A stretch of DNA of 64,000 bases from Streptomyces sp. Go-475 (lineage in GTDB: Bacteria; Actinomycetota; Actinomycetes; Streptomycetales; Streptomycetaceae), in NCBI RefSeq assembly GCF_003330845.1, contig NZ_CP026121.1, positions 3,453,501 through 3,517,500 on the forward strand, read 5' to 3'. The position numbers and the translations under genes were made by a program. A model generated the notes under the pieces. It searched no databases. It was given only the letters and a program-made list of their open reading frames with translations, and was not told the origin of the DNA. This document shows positions 1 through 9,246 of this stretch, piece by piece (the stretch's first letter is position 1; the number at the start of each line of letters is the position of its first letter).

Positions 1-303
1 CGCGGCCGTCGGGACGAGCGGGGCGGCCAGGCTCAGCAGCCAGTAGCGGTGCGGAGCGAGGGTCGTCCGGCGCCGGAGCGGCGTGTTGGCGAGCCACCAG
101 ATCAGGCCGTACAGCGTGACGACGGGGACGACGATCACGAGCCAGAGGGCCATGCCGTCGTTCTCCGTGGGTTCCCGCGTGGTCCAGCCGAGCGCGGCCA
201 GCGGTCCGTTGGCCATGACGTACCAGATCAGCCAGAACGGCACCACGCCCGGGACTCCGAGCAGGAGGTTCACCAGCAGTGGTGCCGACCAGTGCCGTGC
301 CAT
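1..303 (-). CDS. integral membrane protein, 3' end outside window
   Basis: This partial gene starts at the ATG at 303-301 and runs off the left edge after 101 codons without a stop. The visible protein has a hydrophobic segment at about residues 8-30 (rich in L, V, G, P, W), a short polar loop, a second segment at about 54-76 and the beginning of a third after residue 90. That layout is typical of a small polytopic membrane protein. I recognise no catalytic motif and assign no function. It lies 63 bp downstream of hutI on the same strand, but a hairpin in the gap suggests it is not simply part of the hut operon. Codon use and GC bias match the neighbours. Confidence 0.75.
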   Translation of the reverse strand, partial: MARHWSAPLLVNLLLGVPGVVPFWLIWYVMANGPLAALGWTTREPTENDGMALWLVIVVPVVTLYGLIWWLANTPLRRRTTLAPHRYWLLSLAAPLVPTAA

Positions 304-318
304 CCGTCCCCGCCCTCC

Positions 319-349
319 GGTGGCGCCGGCCGTCCGCCGGCGTGCCACC
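319..349 (-). terminator. imperfect hairpin after hutI
   Basis: GGTGGC-GCCGGC pairs with GCCGGC-GTGCCACC with a two-base bulge. It lies between the hutI stop and the next leftward gene. No T-tract follows, as is common for Streptomyces terminators. Inferred from symmetry only. Confidence 0.4.
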
Positions 350-366
350 GCATTATGGCCGGTGCT

Positions 367-1581
367 TCACACCACGCGTTCCCCGCGCCGCCACACGCCG
401 CTGACCAGCGGGACGCCCGGCCGGTAGGCGAGGTGGACGTGGCTCGGCGCGTCGAGGAGCGCCAGGTCGGCGTAGGCGCCCGGGGTGAGGCGGCCGATGT
501 CGGTGCGCCTGAGGGCAGCCGCGCCGCCCGCCGTGGCCGACCAGACGGCCTCGTCCGGGGTCATCCCCATGTCCCGTACGGCGAGCGCGACGCAGAAGGG
601 GACGGACGAGGTGAAGGACGAGCCCGGGTTGCAGTCGGTGGACAGGGCGACGGTGGCGCCCGCGTCGAGCAGGCGGCGGGCGTCCGGCCACTCCGCGCGG
701 GTGGAGAACTCGGCGCCGGGCAGCAAGGTGGCGACGGTGTCGCTGTTCGCGAGCGCGTCCACGTCCTCGTCCGTCAGGTGGGTGCAGTGGTCGGCGCTCG
801 CGGCGTCGAGTTCGACGGCGAGCCGTACGCCCGGGCCGTACGACAACTGGTTGGCGTGGATGCGGGGGTGCAGCCCCTTGGCCTTGCCCGCGGTGAGGAT
901 CGCCCGGGCCTGGTCGCCGTCGAAGGCGCCCTGCTCGCAGAAGACGTCGATCCAACGCGCGTAGGGGGCGCAGGCGTCGAGCATCTCGCCGGTGACGAGG
1001 GCGACGTACGACGCCGGGTCCTCGGCGTGGTCCGGCGAGACGATGTGCGCGCCGAGGTAGGTGACCTCGTCGGTGTGGGCGGCGGCGATGCGCAGCGCCC
1101 GGGACTCGTCCTCGACGGTCAGGCCGTAGCCGGACTTCGTCTCCATGGTGGTGGTGCCCTGGCGGAGGGCCTCGCGGAGGTAACGGGTGAGGTTGGCCTC
1201 GAGTTCCTCGTCGCTCGCCGCCCGGGTGGCCGCGACCGTCGTGCGGATGCCGCCCGCGCTGTAGGGCCGCCCCGACATCCGGGCGTTGAACTCCTGCGTC
1301 CGGTCGCCCGCGAAGACGAGGTGGGAGTGGGAGTCGACGAAGCCGGGGATGACCGCCCGGCCGCCGGCGTCGACCCGATTGTCAGTGGCGGGTGCTTTGC
1401 TGTGATCACCGGTCCACGCGATGCGGTCGCCTTCGATGACGACGGCCGCGTCCTGGACCAGTCCGAGGGGGGAACCGTCACCGAGGGAGGGGTCGTTGGT
1501 GACCAGGGCGGCGATGTTGGTGATGAGCGTGCTTGCGGTGCTCGCGGAGTGGGCGGGGCTGACGGTCGTCGCGTTGCTCAT
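367..1581 (-). CDS. hutI: imidazolonepropionase HutI
   Basis: 404 aa. It hydrolyses 4-imidazolone-5-propionate to N-formimino-L-glutamate, the third step of histidine breakdown, in the cytoplasm. The protein is a metal-dependent amidohydrolase: an HxH metal motif follows the first beta segment ([10 protein letters not shown]), ETKSGYG sits mid-protein, then SADHCTHL and the late STDCNPGSS motif that carries the metal/catalytic Asp. Length is normal for the family. I chose the ATG at 1581, which has a weak AAGGA about 6 nt upstream. An alternative ATG at 1662 overlaps the hutF stop as ATGA and would add 27 residues rich in Pro and Ala, but has no visible ribosome-binding site. Last recognisable gene of the leftward hut operon, so probably co-transcribed from hutU. 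Confidence 0.93.
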   Translation of the reverse strand: MSNATTVSPAHSASTASTLITNIAALVTNDPSLGDGSPLGLVQDAAVVIEGDRIAWTGDHSKAPATDNRVDAGGRAVIPGFVDSHSHLVFAGDRTQEFNARMSGRPYSAGGIRTTVAATRAASDEELEANLTRYLREALRQGTTTMETKSGYGLTVEDESRALRIAAAHTDEVTYLGAHIVSPDHAEDPASYVALVTGEMLDACAPYARWIDVFCEQGAFDGDQARAILTAGKAKGLHPRIHANQLSYGPGVRLAVELDAASADHCTHLTDEDVDALANSDTVATLLPGAEFSTRAEWPDARRLLDAGATVALSTDCNPGSSFTSSVPFCVALAVRDMGMTPDEAVWSATAGGAAALRRTDIGRLTPGAYADLALLDAPSHVHLAYRPGVPLVSGVWRRGERVV

Positions 1582-1658
1582 GGCGTCCTTGGTGGCCTGG
1601 TCGGCGGTGGGGTCGGGTCCGGGGGCGGGGGCCGGCCGCGCGGGCGGGCGGCCCGGGG

Positions 1659-2999
1659 TCATCCGCGCAGGGCTGCGACGGCGTCCGCGAGGGCGCGCGG
1701 CACATCGGGCACGAGGGTGTGGACCCCGTCCCGTACGACGTGCCGGCCTGCCACGACCGTATGCGACACGTCTGCTGCCGACGCGGCGAATACGGCCGTC
1801 TCGGCCCCGAGCCGCGGAAGCGGCCCTGCCGTCCTGACCGAGTCGAGGGCGATCGTCGTGAAGTCGGCGAGCGCGCCGGGCTCGAGGCGGCCCGCGCCGT
1901 CCCAGCCGAGGGCGGCGTGGCCGTCGGCCGAGGCCGCCCGCAGCAGGGCCGCCGCCGTCCAGTGACCTCGGGTGCGGGTGCGCAGCCGCTCGTTCAGCTC
2001 CATCGCCCGCGCCTCTTCCAGCAGGTCGATCACGGCGTGGCTGTCGGATCCGAGACAGAGCGGGGAGCCTTCGTTCTGCAGGGCGACCGCGGGCCCGATG
2101 CCGTCGGCCAGGTCCCGTTCGGTCGTCGGGCACACGCAGGTGCCGGTGCCGCTGGAGCCGATGAGGGAGATGTCCTCGGCAGTGAGGTGGGTGTTGTGGA
2201 CGCCGGTGGTGCGCGGCCCGAGCACACCGTGCAGGGCGAGGAGCTGGGTCGGGGTGCAGCCGTGGGCTTCCCGGCAGGCGTCGTTCTCGGCGGTCTGCTC
2301 GGACAGGTGCACATGGAGCGGGGCCCGCCGCTCCTCGGCCCAGCGCGCCACGGTCGCCAGTTGCTCGGCGGGCACGGCCCGCACGGAGTGGATCGCCGCT
2401 CCGATCCGTGCGTGATCCCGTTCCTTGAGAACTGAACAGCGTTCTGCCCAGGCGTCCGCCGTGCCGTCGGAGAAGCGGAGCTGGTGGGCGGTGGGGGGCT
2501 GTCCGAAGCCGGAGGAGAGGTAGGCGGTGTCGAGGAGGGTGATGCGGACCCCGGCTTCGGCGGCGGCCGCGACGAGTGCCTCCCCCATCGCGTTGGGGTC
2601 GGCGTAGGGGGCGCCGCCGGGGGCGTGGTGGACGTAGTGGAACTCGCCGACCGCCGTGATGCCGGCCAGGGCCATCTCGGCGTACACCGCGCGGGCGAGG
2701 GCGTGGTAGCTGTCCGGGGTGAGCCGGGCGGCGACGGAGTACATGACCTCGCGCCAGGTCCAGAACGTGCCGGAGCCGACCTGGGCCGTGCCGCGCAGCG
2801 CGCGGTGGAAGGCGTGGCTGTGGGCGTTGGCCAGGCCGGGCAGGGTGAGTCCGCGGAGGATCTCGGCGCCGGGGGGCGGCGCGGCGACCTCGGTCCGGAC
2901 GGCGGTGATGCGGCCGTCCCGCACGTCGAGGGCGACGCCCGGTTCGACGCGCGTGTCGAGCCAGGCGTGCTCCAGCCAGTACGTCTGCGTCACCTGCAC
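1659..2999 (-). CDS. hutF: formimidoylglutamate deiminase HutF
   Basis: 446 aa. It deaminates N-formimino-L-glutamate to N-formyl-L-glutamate and ammonia, the branch of the histidine pathway that then needs a deformylase. An amidohydrolase fold is visible: an N-terminal beta domain, the metal motif in [10 protein letters not shown], the HYVHH segment near residue 140, HVHLSEQ near the middle, and LGSDSHA as the late Asp-containing motif. The GTG at 2999 is preceded by GGAGGG with about 7 nt spacing, so I chose it over the in-frame GTG at 2993. It overlaps the 3' end of the upstream M20 gene by 10 bp, indicating translational coupling. Its presence, with no hutG in view, shows which histidine branch the organism uses. 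Confidence 0.92.
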   Translation of the reverse strand: MQVTQTYWLEHAWLDTRVEPGVALDVRDGRITAVRTEVAAPPPGAEILRGLTLPGLANAHSHAFHRALRGTAQVGSGTFWTWREVMYSVAARLTPDSYHALARAVYAEMALAGITAVGEFHYVHHAPGGAPYADPNAMGEALVAAAAEAGVRITLLDTAYLSSGFGQPPTAHQLRFSDGTADAWAERCSVLKERDHARIGAAIHSVRAVPAEQLATVARWAEERRAPLHVHLSEQTAENDACREAHGCTPTQLLALHGVLGPRTTGVHNTHLTAEDISLIGSSGTGTCVCPTTERDLADGIGPAVALQNEGSPLCLGSDSHAVIDLLEEARAMELNERLRTRTRGHWTAAALLRAASADGHAALGWDGAGRLEPGALADFTTIALDSVRTAGPLPRLGAETAVFAASAADVSHTVVAGRHVVRDGVHTLVPDVPRALADAVAALRG

Positions 3000-4207
3000 G
3001 CCAGTCCCTCCAGTACGTCGGCGAGTGCGAGCACCCCGGCCACGCAGTCGTCCTCGGTCGCGGACTCGGCCGGCGAGTGGGAGACACCCGTGGGGTTGCG
3101 CACGAACAGCATGGCGGTCGGGATGCTCCCGGACAGGATCCCGGCGTCGTGTCCGGCGCCGGTGCCGAGGACGGGGACCGTGAGGCCGGCGTCCGTGCCG
3201 AGGATGCGGGCGAGTTCGTCGCGCAGGGCGTGGTCGAACTCGACGACGGGGGTGAACGACTCGCGGACGACGGCGAGATCGACCCCGTGGGCGGCGGCGT
3301 ACTCCCCGGCCGCCTTCTCCACGCCGGCGACGACGGCGTCCAGGCTGTCCTGGTCGGCGGCGCGCGAGTCGAGCCAGCCGCGCACCAGGGAGGGGATGGC
3401 GTTGACGCCGTTCGGCTCGACGGCGATCTTGCCGAAGGTGGCGACGGCCCCGGCGAGTTCGGCCTCGCGGCGGGCGGCGAGGACGGTCTCGGCGTAGGGC
3501 AGCATGGGGTCGCGCCGGTCGGCGAGCCGGGTGGTGCCGGCGTGGTTGGCCTCGCCCCGGAAGTCGAACCGCCAGCGTCCGTGCGGCCAGATGGCGCTCG
3601 CGATGCCGACCCGGTCGCCGGACAGGTCCAGGGCCCGGCCCTGCTCGACGTGCAGTTCGACGAAGGCGCCGATGCGGGCGAGCCGTTCCGGGTCGGGCCC
3701 GATGGCGTCCGGGTCGTAGCCGGCGGCCTCCATGGCCCGGGGCAGGGTGGTGCCGTCCCCGTCGGTCAGCCGGTGGGCGTCGGCGACGGTGAGCTGCCCG
3801 GCCGTGAGCCGGGACCCGACGCAGGCGAGCCCGAACCGGGCACCCTCCTCGTCGCCGAAGTTCACGATGCCGAGGGGGCGGGTGAACCGCGCGTCCCGGT
3901 CGCGCAGTTCGTCCAGCGCGGCGAAGGCGGAGACCACGCCGAGGGGCCCGTCGAAGGCACCGCCGTCGGGCACGGAGTCGAGGTGCGACCCGGTGACGAC
4001 GGCGTCGCCGCGGGCGGGGTCCCCGAGCCAGGCCCACTGGTTGCCGTTGCGGTCGGTCTCATAGGTCAGCCCGCGCGCTTCGGCCTGCTCCTGGAACCAG
4101 GCCCGGCAGTCCGCGTCGGCGCCGGTCCAGGCGAAGCGGCGGTAGCCGCCGGAGGCGGAGCTGCGGCCGATCGGCAGCAGCTCCGCCCACATGCTGTGGA
4201 AGGTCAC
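2990..4207 (-). CDS. M20-family amidohydrolase (allantoate amidohydrolase / N-carbamoylase type)
   Basis: 405 aa, a dinuclear-metal peptidase-like amidohydrolase. Metal ligands expected of the family are visible in order: GSHLDSV (His), FDGPLGV (Asp), [10 protein letters not shown] (Glu pair), LHVEQG (His) and GAGHDA (His late in the protein); NHAGTTR marks the dimerisation/lid region. Such proteins are usually labelled allantoate amidohydrolase, but this one is locked inside the hut operon between hutU and hutF, overlapping hutU by 4 bp (GTGA). Family members cleave N-carbamoyl and related N-acyl groups from amino acids, so an obvious inference is that it removes the formyl group from N-formylglutamate, replacing HutG. 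Start: GTG at 4207; an internal ATG at 4192 is possible. Substrate assignment is inference. Confidence 0.88.
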   Translation of the reverse strand: MTFHSMWAELLPIGRSSASGGYRRFAWTGADADCRAWFQEQAEARGLTYETDRNGNQWAWLGDPARGDAVVTGSHLDSVPDGGAFDGPLGVVSAFAALDELRDRDARFTRPLGIVNFGDEEGARFGLACVGSRLTAGQLTVADAHRLTDGDGTTLPRAMEAAGYDPDAIGPDPERLARIGAFVELHVEQGRALDLSGDRVGIASAIWPHGRWRFDFRGEANHAGTTRLADRRDPMLPYAETVLAARREAELAGAVATFGKIAVEPNGVNAIPSLVRGWLDSRAADQDSLDAVVAGVEKAAGEYAAAHGVDLAVVRESFTPVVEFDHALRDELARILGTDAGLTVPVLGTGAGHDAGILSGSIPTAMLFVRNPTGVSHSPAESATEDDCVAGVLALADVLEGLACR

Positions 4208-5868
4208 GCCTCGTCACCCTCGCGCATCGGGACCCGGACACCGCGCTCGCCGGCGACCGACTCGGCGATGTCGTAGCCCGCGTCGACGTGCCGGATGACG
4301 CCCATCCCCGGGTCGTTGGTGAGGACGCGGCGGATCTTCTCCCCGGCGAGCGGGGTGCCGTCGGCGACCGTCACCTGCCCGGCGTGGATCGAGCGGCCCA
4401 TGCCGACGCCGCCGCCGTGGTGGATGGACACCCAGGACGCCCCGGAGGCGACGTTCACCATCGCGTTCAGCAGCGGCCAGTCGGCGATCGCGTCGGAGCC
4501 GTCGAGCATGGCCTCGGTCTCCCGGTAGGGGGAGGCGACGGAGCCGCAGTCGAGGTGGTCGCGGCCGATGACGACCGGGGCGGCCAGCTCCCCGCTCGCG
4601 ACCATGTCGTTGAACCGCTCACCGGCCTTGTCCCGCTCGCCGTAGCCGAGCCAGCAGATACGGGCGGGCAGGCCCTGGAAGTGCACCCGCTCCCCGGCCA
4701 TCTTGATCCAGCGGGCCAGGGACTCGTTCTCCGGGAAGAGGTCGAGGATCGCCTTGTCGGTCTTGGCGATGTCGGCCGGGTCGCCCGAGAGGGCCGCCCA
4801 GCGGAAGGGGCCCTTGCCCTCGCAGAAGAGGGGGCGGATGTAGGCGGGGACGAAGCCGGGGAAGGCGAAGGCCCGGTCGTATCCGGCGAGCTTGGCCTCG
4901 CCGCGGAGGGAGTTGCCGTAGTCGAAGACCTCCGCGCCGGCGTCCATGAAGCCGACCATGGCCTCGACGTGGCGGGCCATGGACTCGCGGGCCCGGGTGG
5001 TGAAGCCGGCCGGGTCCTTGGCGGCGTAGGAGGCCATCTCGTCGAAGTCGACGCCGAGCGGGAGGTAGGACAGCGGGTCGTGCGCCGAGGTCTGGTCGGT
5101 GACGATGTCGATGGGCGCGCCCATGGCGAGGAGCTGCGGGACGAGTTCGGCGGCGTTGCCGAGGACGCCGATGGACAGCGGGCGGCGGGCGTCGCGGGCC
5201 TCGGTCGCCAGCTGGAGCGCGTGGTCGAGGCTGTCGGCCTTCACGTCCAGGTAGCGGTGCTCGATGCGGCGTTCGATGGCGCGCGGGTCGCAGTCGACGC
5301 ACAGGGCGACGCCGTCGTTCATGGTCACGGCGAGGGGCTGGGCGCCGCCCATGCCGCCGAGGCCGGCGGTGAGCGTGATCGTGCCGGCCAGCGATCCGCC
5401 GAACTTCTTCGCGGCGACGGCGGCGAAGGTCTCGTAGGTGCCCTGGAGGATGCCCTGGGTGCCGATGTAGATCCAGGAGCCGGCGGTCATCTGGCCGTAC
5501 ATGGTCAGGCCCAGCTGTTCGAGGCGGCGGAACTCCTCCCAGGTGGCCCAGTCGCCGACGAGGTTGGAGTTGGCGATGAGGACGCGCGGGGCCCACTCGT
5601 GGGTCTGCATGACGCCGACCGGGCGGCCGGACTGCACCAGCATGGTCTCGTCCTGCTTCAGCCCCTTGAGGGTGCGGACCATCGCGTCGAAGGAGCGCCA
5701 GTCCCGGGCGGCCTTGCCGGTGCCGCCGTAGACGACGAGCTGGTCGGGGTGCTCGGCGACCTCCGGGTCGAGGTTGTTCTGCAGCATCCGCAGGGCGGCT
5801 TCCTGCTGCCATCCCAAGGCGCTCGGTTGCGTGCCGCGCGGCGCTCGGACGGGGCGGGGTCCGGACAT
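4204..5868 (-). CDS. hutU: urocanate hydratase HutU
   Basis: 554 aa, normal length for urocanase. It hydrates urocanate to imidazolonepropionate using tightly bound NAD+ as an electrophile. The dinucleotide-binding Gly-rich stretch [11 protein letters not shown] is near residue 170, and the urocanase signature with its conserved Cys appears as [13 protein letters not shown] near residue 435. Start ATG at 5868 is preceded by GGAGG with about 7 nt spacing. It is the first gene of the operon hutU > M20 > hutF > hutI; a promoter and an inverted repeat lie directly upstream. Histidine ammonia-lyase (HutH) is not in this window. Confidence 0.96.
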   Translation of the reverse strand: MSGPRPVRAPRGTQPSALGWQQEAALRMLQNNLDPEVAEHPDQLVVYGGTGKAARDWRSFDAMVRTLKGLKQDETMLVQSGRPVGVMQTHEWAPRVLIANSNLVGDWATWEEFRRLEQLGLTMYGQMTAGSWIYIGTQGILQGTYETFAAVAAKKFGGSLAGTITLTAGLGGMGGAQPLAVTMNDGVALCVDCDPRAIERRIEHRYLDVKADSLDHALQLATEARDARRPLSIGVLGNAAELVPQLLAMGAPIDIVTDQTSAHDPLSYLPLGVDFDEMASYAAKDPAGFTTRARESMARHVEAMVGFMDAGAEVFDYGNSLRGEAKLAGYDRAFAFPGFVPAYIRPLFCEGKGPFRWAALSGDPADIAKTDKAILDLFPENESLARWIKMAGERVHFQGLPARICWLGYGERDKAGERFNDMVASGELAAPVVIGRDHLDCGSVASPYRETEAMLDGSDAIADWPLLNAMVNVASGASWVSIHHGGGVGMGRSIHAGQVTVADGTPLAGEKIRRVLTNDPGMGVIRHVDAGYDIAESVAGERGVRVPMREGDEA

Positions 5869-5910
5869 GGTCTGCCTCCTGGTGGGCTCTCCCGGCGGAT
5901 GTTGCTGCGT

Positions 5911-5947
5911 CTATTCACATCCTGACCTCATGAATAGAGCTAGTCAA
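5911..5947 (-). promoter_or_regulatory. hutU promoter overlapped by CTATTCA inverted repeat
   Basis: Reading leftward, a -35 TTGACT (5947-5942), a 17-bp spacer and a -10 CAGGAT (5924-5919) precede hutU. Two perfect half-sites, CTATTCA (5911-5917) and TGAATAG (5931-5937), separated by 13 bp, fall in the spacer and around the expected start of transcription. This is the geometry expected of a repressor operator. The same half-site lies before the rpiR gene (9120-9126). Regulator identity is inferred. Confidence 0.6.
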
Positions 5948-5995
5948 TACGTCGGGGGGTCGGCGCGGCCGTGCCGTGGGTGTTTGGCTGGACGC

Positions 5996-7363
5996 ATGGG
6001 CGCACACATCGACACGGAAGATCCTTACGGCACGGACGGCTCCGGAGCCGGGGCCGGGCGGGCGGCCCGGAGGGACGAGGCGGTGCGGGCGGCGGTGGAG
6101 CAGGGCCTGCTGGGGCCCGACAGCCCCATCGTCGGGCTGCTGGACGTCACCGGCATCCGGGAGTCGGCGGCGGAGCTGCGGGCGGCGTTCGACGCGGTGG
6201 TGGCGCCGGGCACGCCCGTGCTGCACGCCTTCGCGGTGAAGGCGACCCCGCTGGTGCCGGTGCTGCGGCTGCTGCGTGAGGAGGGCGTCGGCGCGGAGGT
6301 GGCGAGCCCGGGGGAACTGGCGCTGGCCCGGGCGGCCGGGTTGCCGCCGGCCATGACGGTGCTCGACTCGCCCGCGAAGACGCCGGCCGAGCTGCGGGAG
6401 GCGCTGGCCCTGGGCATCGCCGTCAACGCGGACAACCCGCAGGAGCTGGCGCGCATCGACGCGCTGCTGCGGTCGCGGACCAGCCGCTCACCTCTGGGGA
6501 TCCGGGTGAACCCGCAGGTCGGCGGCGGTTCCATCGAGGCGTTGTCGACGGCGACGGCCACCTCGAAGTTCGGGGTGGCGCTGCGTGACGAGGGGGCCCG
6601 GGAGTGGGTCGTGCAGGCGTATCTGGACCGGCCGTGGCTGACCCGGCTGCACGCGCACACGGGCTCCCAGGGGATCCCGCTGTCGCTGATGGTGCGGGGC
6701 GTGGCGGAGACGTACGAACTCGCGGAGGAGATCAACCGGCGGGCCGGGCGGCAGCAGGTCGACACGCTCGACATCGGCGGCGGGCTGCCCGTGAACTTCG
6801 CGTCGGACGCGACGACGCCGACGTACGGGCAGTACGCGCGGATGCTGGCCGAGGCGGTGCCCGGGCTGTTCGACGGGCGGTACGGGCTGGTCACCGAGTT
6901 CGGGCGGTCACTGCTGGCCAAGCACGGGACGGTGGTGGCGCGGGTCGAGTACGCGAAGGCCTCCGGCGGGCGGGCGGTCGCGGTGACGCACGCCGGGGTG
7001 CAGGTGGCCGCGCGGACGGTGTACGCGCCGGGGAGCTGGCCGTTGCGGATCGCGGCGTACGACGCGAAGGGCCGGGTGAAGGACGGGCCCGTCGTGGTGC
7101 AGGACGTGGCCGGGCCGGCGTGCTTCGCCGGGGACCTGCTGGCGGAGGGGCGGTCGATGCCGCTGCTGGAGCAGGGGGACTACGCGGCGGCCCTGGACAC
7201 GGGGGCGTACTACTTCGCGCATCACTACGCGTACAACTCGCTGGTGCGGCCCGCGGTGTACGGGTTCTGGCCCGGGGGGCGGTTCGCCGTGGTCCGGCGC
7301 GCGCAGACCGTGGAGGAGGTCGTCGCCGAGTCCGGTGGGGCGCAGGTGGATGCGCTGACGTAG
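5996..7363 (+). CDS. PLP-dependent decarboxylase, Orn/DAP/Arg group IV, unknown substrate
   Basis: 455 aa. It belongs to the alanine-racemase-fold decarboxylases (LysA, arginine and carboxynorspermidine decarboxylases). HAFAVKATP near residue 80 holds the Schiff-base Lys; RVNPQVGGG follows, then HTGSQG (the His that stacks on PLP), DIGGGLPVNF and the partner-subunit Cys motif GPACFAGDLL. A Tyr/His-rich stretch near the C-terminus (ALDTGAYYFAHHYAYN) is in the position of the PLP-phosphate Tyr. The PACFAGD specificity motif differs from the CESGD of true DAP decarboxylases, so the substrate is probably not diaminopimelate. It shares a 127-bp divergent intergenic region with hutU. ATG at 5996 was chosen because the homology starts soon after; no clear ribosome-binding site is visible. 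A longer reading from 5774 would overlap hutU and is not credible. Confidence 0.85.
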   Translation: MGAHIDTEDPYGTDGSGAGAGRAARRDEAVRAAVEQGLLGPDSPIVGLLDVTGIRESAAELRAAFDAVVAPGTPVLHAFAVKATPLVPVLRLLREEGVGAEVASPGELALARAAGLPPAMTVLDSPAKTPAELREALALGIAVNADNPQELARIDALLRSRTSRSPLGIRVNPQVGGGSIEALSTATATSKFGVALRDEGAREWVVQAYLDRPWLTRLHAHTGSQGIPLSLMVRGVAETYELAEEINRRAGRQQVDTLDIGGGLPVNFASDATTPTYGQYARMLAEAVPGLFDGRYGLVTEFGRSLLAKHGTVVARVEYAKASGGRAVAVTHAGVQVAARTVYAPGSWPLRIAAYDAKGRVKDGPVVVQDVAGPACFAGDLLAEGRSMPLLEQGDYAAALDTGAYYFAHHYAYNSLVRPAVYGFWPGGRFAVVRRAQTVEEVVAESGGAQVDALT

Positions 7364-7420
7364 ACGCCGTACACGCCGTGGGGGTTTCCGTGGTCCCCGG
7401 GCTGGGGGTGCGTCATGGCC

Positions 7421-7444
7421 GTTCGCGCGGTTCCCCGCGCCCCT
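7421..7444. repeat. dispersed Streptomyces-type intergenic repeat, copy 1
   Basis: Read on the minus strand it is AGGGGCGCGGGGAACCGCGC followed by GAAC. The inner GCGCGG/CCGCGC arms with loop TTCC can form a hairpin. A second copy differing at two of 24 positions lies at 16872. I recall this element recurring in intergenic DNA of many Streptomyces genomes. It sits between convergent genes and may also act as a terminator. Confidence 0.6.
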
Positions 7445-7497
7445 GGGTCAGTGATCCGTGCGCCCACACCGGCGCCGGAGTCGGTGACCACGCCCGA

Positions 7498-8079
7498 TCA
7501 CACCAGCGCCGGGGTCTTCCTCCGCGCTCCGCCCGGGGCCGCGTCGCCCGCTGCGATGCCGGTGCTGCGGTAGGCCTTGACCCGCTTGCCCGCGGGATGG
7601 GCCACGCCTCCGCGCAGCCAGTCCACGCGGACCCACAGCAGGGCCTCGCCTTCGCGCTCCCGGCGCCCCAGCCAGGCCGCCTTCAGCCAGAGGCCCGCTC
7701 CGCAGCCGGCCAGGAGCATGCCCCCTGCCGCCGGGGCCGCGACGGCGCTGCCCAGGGCCGCGAGGAAGGCGAGCAGGAGCCACCAGCGGTGGTGGCGGCG
7801 CCAGTTGCGTGCCGTGACCGCGCGGTCCTGGAGCACGTCGTGCTTGCCGGCGCGGGCGGCCGAGGCGGCCAGGGCCGTGTAGCGCTTGCGGCGGGCTGCG
7901 CACACCATGGCCGCGGCCAGGAGGAAGAGGGCCGCTCCCGTCAGCACCCCGATGCGGCGGCCGGTGAGCCCTTCGGGGAGCAGGCCGATACCGGCCGCCA
8001 GTACTCCCAGCCACCACAAGGGTGCGGCACCCGCCCGCACGACAACGGCCACCCGGGCCAGTCCATGTCCTCCACGCAT
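7498..8079 (-). CDS. small integral membrane protein, unknown
   Basis: 193 aa from ATG 8079, which follows GGAGG with about 9 nt spacing. A longer reading from 8136 lacks a ribosome-binding site. Two hydrophobic pairs are visible: one at about residues 20-60 (a Trp/Leu/Ala-rich pair split by an Arg-containing turn) and another at about 98-132. Arg/Lys-rich stretches follow each pair (AARRKRY, NWRRHHRW), giving a four-helix arrangement with basic cytoplasmic loops. The C-terminal 50 residues are polar and basic. No catalytic motif is recognised. It lies downstream of rpiR on the same strand, separated by a tandem repeat array, so co-transcription is possible but not shown. Function unknown. 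Confidence 0.75.
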   Translation of the reverse strand: MRGGHGLARVAVVVRAGAAPLWWLGVLAAGIGLLPEGLTGRRIGVLTGAALFLLAAAMVCAARRKRYTALAASAARAGKHDVLQDRAVTARNWRRHHRWWLLLAFLAALGSAVAAPAAGGMLLAGCGAGLWLKAAWLGRREREGEALLWVRVDWLRGGVAHPAGKRVKAYRSTGIAAGDAAPGGARRKTPALV

Positions 8080-8166
8080 GTCGATCAGCCTCCGTCCGGT
8101 ACCCGAAGCGTCTGAAGAGTGTTGTAGGAGACGCACGTTAGCGATGCAACGTGAGACGAGTCTGAA

Positions 8167-8241
8167 AATCCGGAGTCCAGGAATCCGGAGTACGGGAATC
8201 CGGAGTACGGGAATCCGAAGTCCCGGAATCCGAAGTCCCGG
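8167..8241. repeat. five tandem 15-bp repeats
   Basis: Five consecutive units, consensus AATCCGGAGTACGGG, with variants AATCCGGAGTCCAGG and AATCCGAAGTCCCGG, plus a degenerate sixth start at 8242. They fill the gap between the rpiR stop (8260) and the next leftward gene. The period is a multiple of three, but the array lies outside both genes. Confidence 0.9.
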
Positions 8242-8259
8242 AATCCGCGGCGCGTGCCG

Positions 8260-9102
8260 TCAGTCGACGAAAAGACCCCGCGCCGCCGCCTTCGTGTCGA
8301 ACTCCTCCAGGCGGGACTGCGCCTCGGGCAGGTCGTCGCACATCGCCTCCAGCAGGACCCGACCGAGCAGCATCGGGGCGCAGGCCGTGTCGAAGGCGAG
8401 GCCGGTGCCGACGGCGGCGGGCAGCAGCAGGTCGGACACCTTGGCGACGGGCGCGAACGCGGAGTCGGCGACCGTGACGACGGTCAGCCCGGCCTCCCTG
8501 GCGTAGGCGAGGGCGTCGACGACCTCGCGGGGGTGCCGGGGCAGCGCGAAGCAGAGCAGTGCGGTCGCGCCGGCCCGGGCGGCGGCGTCGATGCGGTCGT
8601 GGAGCATCGTGCCGCCCTCGTTGAGGAGCCGCACGTCGGGGTGGACCTTGGCGGCGAAGTAGGCGAAGCCGTGCGCCTGGGCGGCCGCCGCCCGCAGCCC
8701 GAGGACGGGGAGCGGGCGGGAGGCCGCGAGGAGGCGCCCGGCCCGCCGCACGGGGCCGGGGTCGGCCAGCGCCTCCGCGAGGTGCCGCAGGTTCTCGATC
8801 TCGGCCTCGACGGCCTGCTGGTACTCGTTGGCGGACCCCGCCTCCGCCGCGGGTTCGGCCGGGGCGACCTCGCGCAGATGGCGCCGCAGGGCCGGGTAGC
8901 CGTCGAAGCCGAGGGCCACGGCGAAGCGGGTCACGGAGGGCTGGCTGACCCCGGCCAGCTCGGCGAGCTCCACGCTCGACAGGAACGGCACGTCGGCGGC
9001 GCGGCGCACCATGCTGTGCGCGATGCGCCGCTGGGTCGGCGTCAGCCGGTGGCCCTCGAAGAGCGCCTGCAGCCGCGCGGCAGGGCTGTCGGTCGCGCTC
9101 AT
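8260..9102 (-). CDS. MurR/RpiR-family transcriptional regulator
   Basis: 280 aa. The N-terminal domain (about 1-80) is the RpiR-type helix-turn-helix: LTPTQRRIAHSMV, then SSVELAELAGVSQPSVTRFAVALGF as the recognition region, then a linker. The C-terminal part (about 125-265) is a SIS sugar-phosphate-type domain with PVLGLRAAAAQAHGFAYFA and a typical LCFALPRHPREV segment. ATG at 9102 follows GGGAG by about 7 nt. It is a few kilobases from the hut operon, and its own leader contains the same CTATTCA half-site found in the hutU promoter, so I infer that it represses hut genes and itself. The ligand could be a histidine-pathway intermediate rather than a sugar phosphate. Confidence 0.88.
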   Translation of the reverse strand: MSATDSPAARLQALFEGHRLTPTQRRIAHSMVRRAADVPFLSSVELAELAGVSQPSVTRFAVALGFDGYPALRRHLREVAPAEPAAEAGSANEYQQAVEAEIENLRHLAEALADPGPVRRAGRLLAASRPLPVLGLRAAAAQAHGFAYFAAKVHPDVRLLNEGGTMLHDRIDAAARAGATALLCFALPRHPREVVDALAYAREAGLTVVTVADSAFAPVAKVSDLLLPAAVGTGLAFDTACAPMLLGRVLLEAMCDDLPEAQSRLEEFDTKAAARGLFVD

Positions 9103-9119
9103 GACGTGCTCCCCCTCGC

Positions 9120-9165
9120 CTATTCAGTAGCTGAGGATTCTGCATGAGCATATGCAGCCCGGCAA
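9120..9165 (-). promoter_or_regulatory. rpiR promoter with CTATTCA half-site
   Basis: Leftward -35 TTGCCG (9165-9160), 17-bp spacer, -10 CAGAAT (9142-9137). CTATTCA at 9120-9126 lies just downstream of the expected start and matches the hutU operator half-site. A TGCAT/ATGCA palindrome lies in the spacer. Confidence 0.45.
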
Positions 9166-9246
9166 GCGACGGCAGGGCGTTCCCCCAGTCCGACAGGGGG
9201 GCTAACCCCAGTGCGGCCGGCGCCGGCCCTTCCTACGGTGGAGGGC

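Noticed and set aside
1582..1662. Upstream hutI start at ATG 1662
   Set aside because: It overlaps the hutF stop as ATGA but has no ribosome-binding site, and the extra residues are low-complexity Pro/Ala.
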